The notes: a model not told the origin generated them from the sequence alone. A stretch of DNA of 64,000 bases from Seonamhaeicola sp. (GCF_028281565.1 NZ_JANQJQ010000015.1:62001-126000), one strand, 5' to 3'. Positions 19,218-28,851 are shown, counted from the stretch's first letter. Made by a program: numbers and translations.

Positions 19218-21736
19218 CGCTTCAACGTAAAATGTGCCCTGAATTGTTTTCTCTCATTGGTATTTGGTTCGTTATAGGCTATTACAAACCAATAATCATC
19301 GGTTGGCATTTTTACACCATTATAAATACCGTTCCACCCAGCCCCGTTAGGGTTAAGCTGCTTTAATAGTTTACCATACCTGTCAAAAATAAATATCTCT
19401 GCAGTGGCTAGAAAAGTATTGGGGTTCGCTGGAGCTATAATATTCCATGTGTCATGAGACCCGTCATCATTAGGTGTAAAATATTTAGGGTACCCAATCA
19501 CTATAACTGTTTGAGAACTTTCAATACATCCTCTGGTGTCTCTAACCGTTACTGTATGCGCTCCTATTGAAACATTTGTGAATATAGGGCTCTCTTGCCA
19601 GGGTCCGTTATCTAAACTATATTCAAAAATCCCAGCACTTATTGTAGTAACCTCAATAATTTGATTTTCTAAAAACACTTCAGAAGTCACATTTGCTTCA
19701 AATACAGGCTCTAACAAAGCTGTTACTGTTGTTGCAGCTCGTGTTTCACACAAAGTCATGGCATTTTGAACTACAACCTCATAAATACCTGCCTGGGTTG
19801 GTGCATAACTTCCCAGATTAGCTCCCGGGATTATCACTCCACCTAAAAACCAGGTAAAATTAAAAGTCCCTGTGGGTAATCCAGTGTTAATACTTAATGG
19901 TATGGCAACGCCTCCGCCTGTATTAAAACACAAGAAGTATTCATTTTGCAAGATCACGTTAGGGTTATCATTCACTACAATGGTCATAGTAACGGTAGTT
20001 GGGCAAAATCCCGGATCCGGAGTAAACGTATATGTGGTTGTCATGGTATTATCCAATGCCGGACTCCATGCTCCCGTAACACCTTCATTGGATGTTGTGG
20101 GCAAAGGTGATAAGGTATCGCCACTACAAATTGCAGGCACTTGTGTGAAGGTTGGTGTGACTATTGGGTTGACCGTGATGGTCATGGTCTGGGTTACTGT
20201 GCACTGTCCTGCATCCGGGGTAAAGGTATAAATAGTAGTGGCCGTATTATCTAATGCCGGACTCCATGTTCCTGTAACACCTTCATTGGATGTTGTAGGT
20301 AAAGGCGATAAGGTATCTCCATTACATATAGCAGATACCTGAGTAAATGTTGGGATGACCGTTGGGGTGACCGTAATAGTCATGGTTTGGGTTATTGCAC
20401 ATTGTCCCACATCCGGGGTAAAGATATACGTAGTAGTGGCCGTATTATCTAATGCGGGACTCCATGCTCCCGTTATTCCTTCATTGGAGGTAATGGGTAA
20501 TGGTGATAAAGTGTCTCCGCTACAAATATCTGCTACTTGGTTGAACGTAGGTGTAACTATCGGGTTAACCGTGATGGTCATGGTTTGGGTTACTGCGCAC
20601 TGTCCTGCATCCGGAGTAAACGTATATGTGGTTGTCATGGTATTATCCAATGCCGGACTCCATGTTCCCGTTATTCCTTCATTGGAGGTAGTGGGCAATG
20701 GCGATAAGGTATCGCCACTACAAATTGCAGGCACTTGTGTGAAGGTTGGTGTGACTACTGTATTTACTGTTATCTGGTATACGTCAGACAAGGTATTACA
20801 TTGAGGATTATTTATGGTATTTGCTGTCTCTGTTACTTTTGTCCTGTAATACATGGTATTTGTAATACCTGTAACGCTAAAGCTTTGGTTGGTTTCCCCT
20901 GCAATATCTGTCCATGTGGTGCCATCTGTACTTTGCTGCCACTGATAAAAATGATTAGCAAAAACGATCCCGTCAGGGTTAGCTGTTAGTGTAGTTGAAT
21001 AAGGTGTGTCTGTACTACATATGATTGCACTACTATTTCCTAAACCATCAGTTACTGTTGTTAAATCCCCACAGGTTTTAAACTCGATATCATCTATGGC
21101 CAGATCATTACCGCAACCTCCTGTGCCATTATTTCTCATTTTTAATATAACTGCCGTTTGCCCTGGTGATGTCTGAAAAACCAAACCATATTCCTGCCAA
21201 TTGGGGGTGAATGTTTCTGTAATATTACCTGTATCTCCTGATGCCAACAATACAGTATCTGTACTATCCCATATTTCAAACCTAACGTTTATGGGTATGG
21301 CTCCTGCTCCGCAAATGGTGTTTCCTATTAGCAAATTAATTACCCAGGCTGAAAACTCATACGTTGTGTTTTCGCAAAGTCCTATAATTGATGTTCTATA
21401 AAATTCTCCTGCAGCCAGCGCCGCATTTACAATAAGTAATTTACCATTGGTATCTCCTACGGTGTGATCTGGTATTTCATGCCAATCACTCCAACTACCA
21501 AACGTGCCATTAGAAACCGTATAAAATCCATCTGAAGGAGTTCCTGATGAATATGAATATGTTGTGGTACCAGACGGTAACGGATTATTTGTGGTCCCTG
21601 TACCAAAGGTTTCTGTAAATATAGGATCGCCTGAATTACCGGTACAAAAACCTAATTGAGCATAAGATCCTTGTATTAAGAAACACCCGAATAGAAACCC
21701 TATGAAAATTATTTTTTCAGTTCCAATTCTGCGCAT
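19214..21736 (-). CDS. Large secreted repeat protein with type IX (T9SS) type B sorting domain
   Basis: An 840-residue secreted protein; ATG at 21736 is preferred over a TTG two codons upstream. After a signal ending in SYAQ comes a beta-sandwich domain with carbohydrate- or adhesin-like features (WVINLLIG..., CGNDLAIDDIEF), an Ig-like segment, four near-identical 66-residue repeats (about 320-590), another Ig-like segment and a gliding-motility/CHU_C-type C-terminal domain (YPKYFTPNDDGSHDTWNI, IFIFDRYGKLL, GVKMPTDDYWFVI). That last domain directs export and surface attachment by T9SS. Probable role is adhesion, by analogy. It ends convergent to pbpC. Confidence 0.9.
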   Translation of the reverse strand: MRRIGTEKIIFIGFLFGCFLIQGSYAQLGFCTGNSGDPIFTETFGTGTTNNPLPSGTTTYSYSSGTPSDGFYTVSNGTFGSWSDWHEIPDHTVGDTNGKLLIVNAALAAGEFYRTSIIGLCENTTYEFSAWVINLLIGNTICGAGAIPINVRFEIWDSTDTVLLASGDTGNITETFTPNWQEYGLVFQTSPGQTAVILKMRNNGTGGCGNDLAIDDIEFKTCGDLTTVTDGLGNSSAIICSTDTPYSTTLTANPDGIVFANHFYQWQQSTDGTTWTDIAGETNQSFSVTGITNTMYYRTKVTETANTINNPQCNTLSDVYQITVNTVVTPTFTQVPAICSGDTLSPLPTTSNEGITGTWSPALDNTMTTTYTFTPDAGQCAVTQTMTITVNPIVTPTFNQVADICSGDTLSPLPITSNEGITGAWSPALDNTATTTYIFTPDVGQCAITQTMTITVTPTVIPTFTQVSAICNGDTLSPLPTTSNEGVTGTWSPALDNTATTIYTFTPDAGQCTVTQTMTITVNPIVTPTFTQVPAICSGDTLSPLPTTSNEGVTGAWSPALDNTMTTTYTFTPDPGFCPTTVTMTIVVNDNPNVILQNEYFLCFNTGGGVAIPLSINTGLPTGTFNFTWFLGGVIIPGANLGSYAPTQAGIYEVVVQNAMTLCETRAATTVTALLEPVFEANVTSEVFLENQIIEVTTISAGIFEYSLDNGPWQESPIFTNVSIGAHTVTVRDTRGCIESSQTVIVIGYPKYFTPNDDGSHDTWNIIAPANPNTFLATAEIFIFDRYGKLLKQLNPNGAGWNGIYNGVKMPTDDYWFVIAYNEPNTNERKQFRAHFTLKR
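19970..20756 (-). repeat. Four tandem 198-base coding repeats in the T9SS protein
   Basis: Each unit encodes 66 residues centred on AICSGDTLSPLPTTSNEG and TWSPALDNT..TTYTFTPD. The units are nearly identical at DNA as well as protein level; the last unit diverges at its C-terminal end. Borders are approximate. Confidence 0.85.
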
Positions 21737-21877
21737 AACCAAATACTATTTAGTAAAGAAAAATTATTTAGCTATAATATTAGAAAAGAATACAAACCAA
21801 GTAATCTATTTGTATACATTAAAGTATACAAAATACTATGAGAAGGTATCTAAAAGCAAAATTTTGTTATAAACAAA

Positions 21878-22762
21878 CTATAATTTAGCTCTAATTATAG
21901 TGCTAACGATAGCATGATCTGATTTCCACGTACCGATTTTTTTGGCTCTTAGAATCTCTAAATCCTTAGAGGCCCATATATGATCAAGGGAAAGGAAGGG
22001 AATATTCCAAAACCAGGTTTCTCTAAATCCGTTGCCTTTTTCAGTAAAAGCATGATTAAAGTTTTCTTTTATCGGATCTAAAAATTTCGATTCATAAGGC
22101 ACATTAAAATCACCCAGCACCACTGTGTTTTTTGTTTGGGTAATCGTTTCATCAACAAATTCCAGTTCCCAGCTTCTGGGCACATCAATACTGGCTGACA
22201 CATCAACCGCATAAAAGTTTAAGTCATGTGTTTTGAAATTAATGACCGTTGATCCATATTTTGAGGGCATCACCTGTATTACCTGTATCGGTTCTTTTGA
22301 AAAAATACCCATTTCTTCAGCAGAACTTTCATAAAAATGATACTTGGAATAATTAGTCCTGGCTTCTTCTAAATAATCACCATGATATTCAACCAAAACC
22401 ACCACATCCGGTATGCTTCCGTCTTCTTCAAATACGTCTTCAAACTCCCGATAATGTGTTGCATTCCAAAATACAACTTCCACGTCAGTTTCATCAATAG
22501 CATCAGGAAAGTGAATTTTAAAACTCCGGCTTAACCATATTATCAAAAAAATGCCTGCAATGAACAAATTGTACTTTCTAAAACTTTTACTGAGAAAAAT
22601 TGAAAGTACCAAAACAATAATAATGATGGCGGGAAGCGGAAAGGTATAATAATACAGGGACGTTTGATACGTACTTTCTTTTATTATAAAGTGAATGGCT
22701 ATTAGTGCCAGAATAGCCACGGCATTGATAATATGAAAAATGGGGCGTAAGATTTTAAACAT
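21878..22762 (-). CDS. Membrane-anchored endonuclease/exonuclease/phosphatase family protein
   Basis: A 294-residue protein with three hydrophobic helices at the N-terminus (about 5-95) followed by an EEP (DNase I-like) domain facing the periplasm or cytoplasm. Motifs are FWNATHYREF, VVVLVEYHGD with the metal-ligand Glu, GDFNVPYESKF, SLDHIWAS and a final SDHAIV with the catalytic Asp-His. I start at ATG 22762, which overlaps the upstream TGA as TGATG, rather than the earlier ATG within the YciI gene. Substrate could be nucleic acid or a phosphoester; neighbours do not decide. Last gene of a three-gene overlapping operon. Confidence 0.82.
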   Translation of the reverse strand: MFKILRPIFHIINAVAILALIAIHFIIKESTYQTSLYYYTFPLPAIIIIVLVLSIFLSKSFRKYNLFIAGIFLIIWLSRSFKIHFPDAIDETDVEVVFWNATHYREFEDVFEEDGSIPDVVVLVEYHGDYLEEARTNYSKYHFYESSAEEMGIFSKEPIQVIQVMPSKYGSTVINFKTHDLNFYAVDVSASIDVPRSWELEFVDETITQTKNTVVLGDFNVPYESKFLDPIKENFNHAFTEKGNGFRETWFWNIPFLSLDHIWASKDLEILRAKKIGTWKSDHAIVSTIIRAKL

Positions 22763-23301
22763 CAGCGCAACGGGAACCCTTTTGCTGCCCACCAGGGGTG
22801 GACTTCAATCTCTAATCTACCAGCTTTTACCGCAGGATCAGCTTTAGCTAAACTATCGGCCATTTTTAGGGTGGGTACATTGTAAATAGTAATGCCGCGA
22901 ATGTCACCATCATCTCCAAAAGGCCCGGAAATATCAGCATACCCTAACTCGTACATTTTACCTAAATGCTCTAAATGCTCTTTTTGAATTAACGCTGCTT
23001 CCTCTTCGTTTTGAGTTCTGATAGGTCCGCGTTTTAAAAAAGCAATGAAATACTGTTGCATTAAAACCGTGTCTTTGGTCTTTTCATCAACATAATCGAA
23101 AATCTGGAAACCTTTCGCTGTTAATTCTTCCTTTAATTGTTTAATAGTCTTTTTAACAGGTTCTTTAATAACCTCAACTTGAGTTGAATCTGTTGCTTCC
23201 TCAGATACCATTTCTTTAATATCCGGTAAATTGGCTTTTGACTCTTCTTTACATGATACAATGATCAGCAAAACCAAAATTGTAAATAGTATTTTTTTCA
23301 T
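22762..23301 (-). CDS. YciI-like domain lipoprotein
   Basis: A 179-residue lipoprotein: the signal ends in IIVSC (Cys17). A low-complexity Lys/Glu linker is followed by a YciI-type alpha/beta domain (about 80-179) with YFIAFLKRGP, EHLEHLGKMYELGYADISGPF and ADPAVKAGRLEIEVHPWW. YciI domains are small ferredoxin-like folds with a His-Asp pair proposed as a catalytic site. Their role as exported lipoproteins is unknown. The start overlaps the end of the CYTH gene by four bases, and the stop overlaps the next start by one base, so all three genes are probably translated together. Confidence 0.8.
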   Translation of the reverse strand: MKKILFTILVLLIIVSCKEESKANLPDIKEMVSEEATDSTQVEVIKEPVKKTIKQLKEELTAKGFQIFDYVDEKTKDTVLMQQYFIAFLKRGPIRTQNEEEAALIQKEHLEHLGKMYELGYADISGPFGDDGDIRGITIYNVPTLKMADSLAKADPAVKAGRLEIEVHPWWAAKGFPLR

Positions 23302-23783
23302 ATTATCTCTTTATTTTCCCAATTGCAAAACGGATTTTTACTTAATTGAGAGTTATAATATTTTATATTTCCTGTGACTTCTTTTCCCAGCCAACCTGGT
23401 TTCTCATAAGCCTCATTTTCCGAACTCAATTCAACCTCTGCAATCACCAATCCTTCATTATCTCCAAGAAATTCATCTATCTCAAAAATATGATTTTTTA
23501 CGGGCACCTCATAGCGAATTTTATCAATTACCCCTGATTCACAAAGATTTAACAAACTTTTAGCATCTTCATCGATTATTTCGGTTTCCCATTCAAAGCG
23601 CTTTAAACCATCTTCGGATGATATCCCTTTTATTGTTAAAAATCCTGTTTCGCCCTTAAGCCTAACTCTAACGGTCCGTTCTTTATGCGTGTTTAAAAAC
23701 CCCTGGGTTATTCGTATTTTTCTACTGGCTTCATCTTTATAAGCATTGGAGGTCACCAAAAATTTGCGTTCTATTTCTACCAT
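23298..23783 (-). CDS. CYTH domain protein (triphosphatase-like)
   Basis: A 161-residue CYTH protein. ATG 23783 gives the N-terminus MVEIERKFLV, the diagnostic ExExK metal/phosphate motif; an in-frame ATG at 23801 would add six residues. Further family residues are RKIRITQGFL, VRVRLKGETGFLTIKG, FEWETEI and EIDEFLGDNEGLVIAEVEL with the acidic metal ligands. Such short CYTH proteins hydrolyse inorganic triphosphate or act as class IV adenylate cyclases; bacterial stand-alone forms of this type are most often triphosphatases. Cytoplasmic. First gene of the operon with the YciI-like and EEP genes. Confidence 0.88.
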   Translation of the reverse strand: MVEIERKFLVTSNAYKDEASRKIRITQGFLNTHKERTVRVRLKGETGFLTIKGISSEDGLKRFEWETEIIDEDAKSLLNLCESGVIDKIRYEVPVKNHIFEIDEFLGDNEGLVIAEVELSSENEAYEKPGWLGKEVTGNIKYYNSQLSKNPFCNWENKEII

Positions 23784-23895
23784 AAGTATGGCAATTTTCA
23801 ATTAATAAAATTCCAAATTCCAAAAATGGCTAAATTATGTTTTGGTATTTAGAGTTTGAATTTTTGTTATTCAAAATTAATATAATTTTGTTTTT

Positions 23896-24996
23896 ATGTC
23901 TGTTGATTTACCAATACGAAAAATTATTCATGTGGATATGGATGCCTTTTACGCCTCTGTAGAGCAAATGGATAACCCCGAGTTAAAGGGAAAACCTATT
24001 GCTGTTGGTGGTGGCGGTAAGCGTGGTGTGGTAAGTGCCGCCAGCTATGAAGCCAGAACCTTTGGTGTTAAAAGTGCCATGGCCGGAAATCTGGCAGCTA
24101 AATTATGTCCGGATATTATTTTTGTGAGGCCTAATTTTGAACGTTACTCCGAAATCTCTAAAAAAGTAAGGCGCATTTTTTATGATTATACCGATTTGGT
24201 AGAACCACTGTCTTTAGACGAAGCTTATTTGGATGTTACTCAAAATAAAAAAGGAAACCCAAGCGCTACCTTAGTTGCCAAGGAAATAAGAGCACGTATT
24301 TTTAATGAGGTTGGATTAACGGCATCGGCCGGTATTTCAATTAATAAATTTATTGCTAAAGTAGCAAGCGATTTCAATAAACCTAATGGGCAAAAGACCG
24401 TAAACCCCGAAGAAGTACTGGAGTTTTTAGAAGCACTGGACATTAGAAAGTTTTACGGTGTTGGTAAGGTAACTGCCGAAAAAATGTATCAAAAAGGCAT
24501 TTTTACCGGAAAGGATTTAAAACAGAAATCACTGGAATATCTGGATGCTAATTTTGGTAAGTCAGGCAGATATTATTACCACATTGTTAGAGGCATTCAC
24601 ACCAATGAAGTAAAACCACATCGGACCAGAAAATCGTTAGCGGCAGAACGTACCTTTAGTGAAAACCTGTCCAGTGAAGTGTTTATGCTTGAAAAATTGG
24701 AGCATATTGCCGAGGAGGTTTCCAAACGATTAAACAAAAGCCAGGTTGCCGGGAAAACAGTGACCTTAAAAATTAAATACAGTGATTTTACACTGCAAAC
24801 CCGCAGTAAAACATTGCAGTACTATATTAGTGATAAAAGTGTGATTCTTGATACTGCAAAAGATCTGTTATACCAGGAAAAATTAAATAACTCGGTCAGG
24901 TTATTAGGTATCTCATTATCTAACCTGAATACCGAAACCGAGAAGAAAGCACCGAAGGAAAAAAGCGTAAGTGTACAGTTAAAGTTTGAGTTTTAA
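23896..24996 (+). CDS. dinB: DNA polymerase IV (Y family translesion polymerase)
   Basis: A 366-residue Y-family polymerase that copies past damaged template bases. The catalytic acidic residues are in HVDMDAFYASVE (Asp14 and Asp16) and PLSLDEAYLDVT (about 112-120). The palm and finger segments SAASYEARTFGVKSAM, the helix-hairpin segment FYGVGKVTAEKM and the little-finger domain follow. The usual C-terminal clamp-binding motif would be QLKFEF at the last residues. A TAATTTTG box sits only five bases before the ATG with TTTG 16 bases further up; this may be the promoter but the leader would be very short. No SOS box recognised. Confidence 0.95.
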   Translation: MSVDLPIRKIIHVDMDAFYASVEQMDNPELKGKPIAVGGGGKRGVVSAASYEARTFGVKSAMAGNLAAKLCPDIIFVRPNFERYSEISKKVRRIFYDYTDLVEPLSLDEAYLDVTQNKKGNPSATLVAKEIRARIFNEVGLTASAGISINKFIAKVASDFNKPNGQKTVNPEEVLEFLEALDIRKFYGVGKVTAEKMYQKGIFTGKDLKQKSLEYLDANFGKSGRYYYHIVRGIHTNEVKPHRTRKSLAAERTFSENLSSEVFMLEKLEHIAEEVSKRLNKSQVAGKTVTLKIKYSDFTLQTRSKTLQYYISDKSVILDTAKDLLYQEKLNNSVRLLGISLSNLNTETEKKAPKEKSVSVQLKFEF

Positions 24997-25017
24997 TAAT
25001 TTATTATATTTAGGAAT

Positions 25018-26130
25018 ATGAAAAATAAAGTAACTGTATCCTTCAAGATTTCTTTTTTAACTATTACTCTAATACTTCTTTTATCTCCATTAACTTTTTC
25101 TCAAGAAGAAATAATTAAAGACTCTGAGATATCCACAAAAGAAATGATTTCAAAAATTAATACTGATGTAGATCCTGAATTTGTTTATGAATATGACCAG
25201 ACAAAATTTGTTCCTCCAAATGGAAAAACACTGCTTATCATGGGACAAACTGTTGAAAGTATTACGGAATATCAGAATCATTTTTCTAACAAAAAAACGC
25301 CTGGTGGTTGGTCTGCTTATTGGGCAATAACAGAATTTAAAGGTGTTACTGAGAGACATAGAAATGACACTGGTAGCTCTCAAAACCATCAGATGTTAGT
25401 TAATAAATTTCCTAATACGGCCATTCAAAGTGCGCTGTGGATGGTTGGTAAATTAAGAATTCCCGAAAATGCCAGTTTGGGTTTTTATGACAAGGGCATT
25501 AAAAAATATGCCGCCTGGGCGAAGTCTGTTAACAGACCGATCTATCTCAGAATTGGTTACGAATTTGACGGACCGCATAACGCCTTAGAGCCTGCAAAAT
25601 ATAAAAGAATATACAAACGTATTGTAGATATATTGCGAAAAGAAGGCGCTAATAATATTGCTTTTATATGGCATTCTTACGCCTCCAGACCCTATAAAGA
25701 TTATAAGCTGTCTGATTGGTATCCGGGCGATGCTTATGTGGATTGGGTGGGCATCTCTGTTTTTGGGCATGCCTACAATGCGGATTTTGGGCCTCATTGT
25801 GACACCGTTTTAGCATTTGCCAGGCAACATAAAAAACCGGTGATGATTGCTGAATCTAATCCTATTTATGGCATTGATAAAGACACTACTAAAGCTTGGG
25901 ATGACTGGTTTGTTAATTACTTCAGCTTTATCTATAACAAGAATATTAAAGCGGTTAGTTTTATAAATGAAAATTGGCAAAACCTTAATATTCCCGGGAT
26001 TCATGAATGGAAAGATGCCCGACTCCAGAATAATAAAAAAATATCAGAAGCTTGGTTTATGGAAACCGATAAAGAGCAATACTTAAAGCAGTCTCCTCAA
26101 CTATTTAAGTTGTTGGGGTACAAAGAATAG
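25018..26130 (+). CDS. Secreted GH26-like glycoside hydrolase
   Basis: A 370-residue exported (beta/alpha)8 hydrolase resembling the GH26 beta-mannanase clan. The signal peptide ends near LTFSQ. The proposed acid/base Glu182 is in RIGYEFDG and the nucleophile Glu279 in PVMIAESNP; WHSYASRP and DWVGISVFGHAYN fit the clan GH-A barrel. The protein is about the length of a single catalytic domain with no binding module. It stands apart from any SusC/D genes, 21 bases after dinB, so it may be read from the dinB promoter or from its own. The GH26 call is from pattern only; substrate could be mannan or another beta-glycan. Confidence 0.72.
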   Translation: MKNKVTVSFKISFLTITLILLLSPLTFSQEEIIKDSEISTKEMISKINTDVDPEFVYEYDQTKFVPPNGKTLLIMGQTVESITEYQNHFSNKKTPGGWSAYWAITEFKGVTERHRNDTGSSQNHQMLVNKFPNTAIQSALWMVGKLRIPENASLGFYDKGIKKYAAWAKSVNRPIYLRIGYEFDGPHNALEPAKYKRIYKRIVDILRKEGANNIAFIWHSYASRPYKDYKLSDWYPGDAYVDWVGISVFGHAYNADFGPHCDTVLAFARQHKKPVMIAESNPIYGIDKDTTKAWDDWFVNYFSFIYNKNIKAVSFINENWQNLNIPGIHEWKDARLQNNKKISEAWFMETDKEQYLKQSPQLFKLLGYKE

Positions 26131-26172
26131 ATACTTAACTTTATAAAAATTTTCAACTAACTTCGTTTAACT

Positions 26173-26703
26173 ATGGAAAGGATAGTTCAATATATTCAAC
26201 AAGACTCCTTTCGTATGGAGGTTCTTAAAGCAATTTCTACCCTTAACCTGAATGATTGTTGGGTTGGTGCAGGTTTTATACGCAACCTCATTTGGGATGA
26301 ACTTCACAGTTTCCAAAGATCTGGTTTAAACGATATTGATATCGTATATTTCGATCGAAATAAAAATCCGTTTATAGAATCTAAAATCAAAGAAGACCTT
26401 GAGACCCGCTTTCCCAAAAACACCTTTGAAATTAAAAATCAATTCTATATGTCTGAACCAAATGGCGACCCGGAATATAAAAGTACCATGGATGCCATTA
26501 GTTACTGGCCCGAAAAAGAAACAGCCATTATTGCAAGATTAAATACATCGGGAACCATAGAAGTATGCTCTCCATTTGAATTGGAATCCATATTTGATCT
26601 ACACATCACCTGGAATACTAAAAGAGAACAAGCTATTTTTCAATCGCGAATACAAAAGAAAAACTGGCTTCAAAAATGGCCGCTTTTGTCAGTCAAGATT
26701 TGA
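26173..26703 (+). CDS. Nucleotidyltransferase-like family protein (DUF925 type)
   Basis: A 176-residue cytoplasmic protein of the small nucleotidyltransferase-fold family. WVGAGFIRNLIWD corresponds to the G-[GS] substrate loop and LNDIDIVYFD carries the paired Asp metal ligands. CSPFELESIFDLHITWN is a further conserved block. Substrate unknown. It is 42 bases after the hydrolase gene on the same strand and convergent with pyk. Confidence 0.8.
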   Translation: MERIVQYIQQDSFRMEVLKAISTLNLNDCWVGAGFIRNLIWDELHSFQRSGLNDIDIVYFDRNKNPFIESKIKEDLETRFPKNTFEIKNQFYMSEPNGDPEYKSTMDAISYWPEKETAIIARLNTSGTIEVCSPFELESIFDLHITWNTKREQAIFQSRIQKKNWLQKWPLLSVKI

Positions 26704-26756
26704 TAAAAACAAAAAAGACCTGTCCGCAAGCAAACAGGTATAGGAAAGTGCAGTTC

Positions 26757-26791
26757 ATTGTGGTGTCTGAAGTTCTCAAAGACACCACAGT
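26757..26791. terminator. Stem-loop between the convergent pyk and nucleotidyltransferase genes
   Basis: GTGGTGTCT (26760-26768) pairs with AGACACCAC (26780-26788), extendable by a few bases with one wobble, around an 11-base loop. There is no T run on either strand, so it may be a 3' stability element or a Rho-aided stop rather than a classical terminator. A shorter ACCTGT/ACAGGT stem lies just upstream at 26718-26739. Confidence 0.5.
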
Positions 26792-26808
26792 AACACTATA
26801 AATATTTT

Positions 26809-28251
26809 CTAGAAACTACAGGATTTGATCTCTGTAACGCGTAAGGTATTCACCATACCTTTATCTTGTATTGGCATGGCTGCTAAACTCACCAACATAT
26901 CACCGGCATCTACATAGCCTTTTTGGCAGGCTATTTTGTTTACGTCTTCAATGGTTTCATCGGTGCTGACAAACCTGTCGTAATAAAAAGCACGAACACC
27001 CCAAAGCAAACTAAGGCGCGTTAAAATACGCTTATTAGAAGTAAAAACAAGAATGTGACACGATGGCCTCCATGCCGAAATTTGAAATGCGGTATAACCA
27101 CTATTTGTTAAGGTTGAAATAGCTTTAGCATCAATTTCATTGGCCATATTGGCGGCATGATAACAAATAGATTTGGTAATATAACGATTGGTACGTATAT
27201 GTGGTGGCAATTGCGGCACTTTTATTAACGGAGAATCCTCAACACTTTTAAGAATGTTAGCCATTTGCCTGATGACCTGCACCGGATAATTACCTACCGA
27301 TGTTTCTCCCGAAAGCATTACGGCATCGGCACCATCCATTACGGAGTTAGCCACATCGTTAACCTCTGCCCTGGTAGGTGTTAAGCTGGAAATCATTGTT
27401 TCCATCATTTGCGTAGCAATGATTACCGGAATTCTGGCTTTCTTAGCGCGTAATACCAATTGCTTTTGAATTAAAGGAACGTCGGCAGCCGGAATTTCAA
27501 CACCCAGATCACCACGAGCTACCATGATACCGTCACAGTGTGTCACTATTTTATCGATATTCTCAATAGCTTCCGGCTTTTCAATTTTCGCTACAATGGG
27601 GATTTTATAATCACTGTGTTCATTGATTAGATCACGCAACTGCATTAAATCTTCTGAATGACGCACAAACGATAAGGCTATCCAGTCTACACCCTGACCA
27701 ATTGCGAAAATAGCATCATTGATATCTTTCTCTGTTAATGCCGGTTGCGATATATTGGTATTTGGCAGGTTTACTCCTTTCTTAGATTTAAGTGGGCCAC
27801 CCTGAATGACTTTGGCTTTTACTTCAGATTTTTGGTCCGTTGAAACCACTTCAAAAATTAATTTCCCGTCGTCTAAAAGAATGCTTTCTCCTGGTTTTGC
27901 ATCTTGCGGAAACCTATCATAGGTCATGTAAACACGCTCTTTGGTGCCTTCAAAGCGTTCACCGGTTGCAAAGATTATTTCATCACCCGGATTAACCACT
28001 ACCTCTTCTTTCATCACACCAACACGAAGCTTTGGTCCTTGTAAATCTGCTAAAATGGCGGCAGTAAACCCATATTCTTCATTAAGTTCGCGAATCATTT
28101 TTATACGTTCGGTCACATCATCATAATCGGCATGGGAAAAATTTATTCTGAAAACATTAGCACCTTCTTCAAGCATCCCTTTCAAAACTTCTTTACTGCT
28201 TGTTGCCGGTCCTAATGTGGCTACTATTTTGGTTTTCTTTCTTATTGACAT
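26809..28251 (-). CDS. pyk: Pyruvate kinase
   Basis: A 480-residue glycolytic enzyme making pyruvate and ATP from phosphoenolpyruvate and ADP. The N-terminal TKIVATLGPATSS, the catalytic-Lys block PIVAKIEKPEAIENID, MVARGDLGVEIP, TQMMETMI and DGADAVMLSGETSVG are all present. The C-terminal allosteric domain ends in a two-Cys-free extension of normal size. The start ATG at 28251 shares its A with the TAA stop of the IPExxxVDY gene (TAATG), giving translational coupling. Last gene of the acpP-fabF-rnc-IPExxxVDY-pyk block. Confidence 0.96.
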   Translation of the reverse strand: MSIRKKTKIVATLGPATSSKEVLKGMLEEGANVFRINFSHADYDDVTERIKMIRELNEEYGFTAAILADLQGPKLRVGVMKEEVVVNPGDEIIFATGERFEGTKERVYMTYDRFPQDAKPGESILLDDGKLIFEVVSTDQKSEVKAKVIQGGPLKSKKGVNLPNTNISQPALTEKDINDAIFAIGQGVDWIALSFVRHSEDLMQLRDLINEHSDYKIPIVAKIEKPEAIENIDKIVTHCDGIMVARGDLGVEIPAADVPLIQKQLVLRAKKARIPVIIATQMMETMISSLTPTRAEVNDVANSVMDGADAVMLSGETSVGNYPVQVIRQMANILKSVEDSPLIKVPQLPPHIRTNRYITKSICYHAANMANEIDAKAISTLTNSGYTAFQISAWRPSCHILVFTSNKRILTRLSLLWGVRAFYYDRFVSTDETIEDVNKIACQKGYVDAGDMLVSLAAMPIQDKGMVNTLRVTEIKSCSF

Positions 28252-28733
28252 TAGCTAAAAATTAAATGGTCCTTAGATTTTAGTTGATTAGGTTCAATAC
28301 TATAGGCTGTGGCCACTTGCGGGATTTTTAATATACTGTTTAAAATATACTTTTCTTTACTAAAATTGAATTCGTTATCTATCTTCAAAAAATAATTAAC
28401 GCTTTTATATTCCGGTATTAAATGATTGGTTCGGGTTATTTTTTCCTGTACGTTAAACAACGAATCATCATTACCTTGTCTATAATCTTCCGTTTTACAA
28501 ACATTGGATACTAAACTCCAAATGGTTTGCTGTTTGCAATCTTCCCATTCATAAATGGAATAGGTTAATGCTCCATTTTGGAAATCCAGATCAGATGCTT
28601 TCCTGGTAAGCGTAATACCTAAAAACTTATTTAACAGATATGCTAACCTATAATCTTCAAGGGTGCAATGTATTGCAATTAAAGTAAATAGGTCTTCATC
28701 AATAGCATCTAAAACAAGTTTATGAACAGCCAT
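28251..28733 (-). CDS. IPExxxVDY family protein
   Basis: A 160-residue cytoplasmic protein of the Bacteroidota-specific IPExxxVDY family, named for a conserved motif. Here the motif reads IPEYKSVNY, with Asn replacing the usual Asp. The N-terminal half (LFTLIAIHCTLEDYRLAYLLNK, then FLGITLTRK) is typical. Function is unknown, but the gene is regularly found between rnc and pyk in this phylum, and it overlaps pyk by one base. Confidence 0.88.
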   Translation of the reverse strand: MAVHKLVLDAIDEDLFTLIAIHCTLEDYRLAYLLNKFLGITLTRKASDLDFQNGALTYSIYEWEDCKQQTIWSLVSNVCKTEDYRQGNDDSLFNVQEKITRTNHLIPEYKSVNYFLKIDNEFNFSKEKYILNSILKIPQVATAYSIEPNQLKSKDHLIFS

Positions 28734-28851
28734 ACCCTAATTTTTCGGCGTAAATATAGTATTTAATATGCTGAATTGTAAAGGGTTTTACCTAATCTTA
28801 AAAATAAAGCTAACTAAAACGTTATAGTTGACTTCTTTTGTAAATAAAATG

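Noticed and set aside
19970-20756. CRISPR-like regular repeats
   Set aside because: The 198-base units are in-frame coding repeats without spacers.
20355-20804. 149-codon open frame on the plus strand, and a similar one at 19872-20231
   Set aside because: Both are antisense to the tandem repeats of the T9SS protein and simply mirror the repeat.
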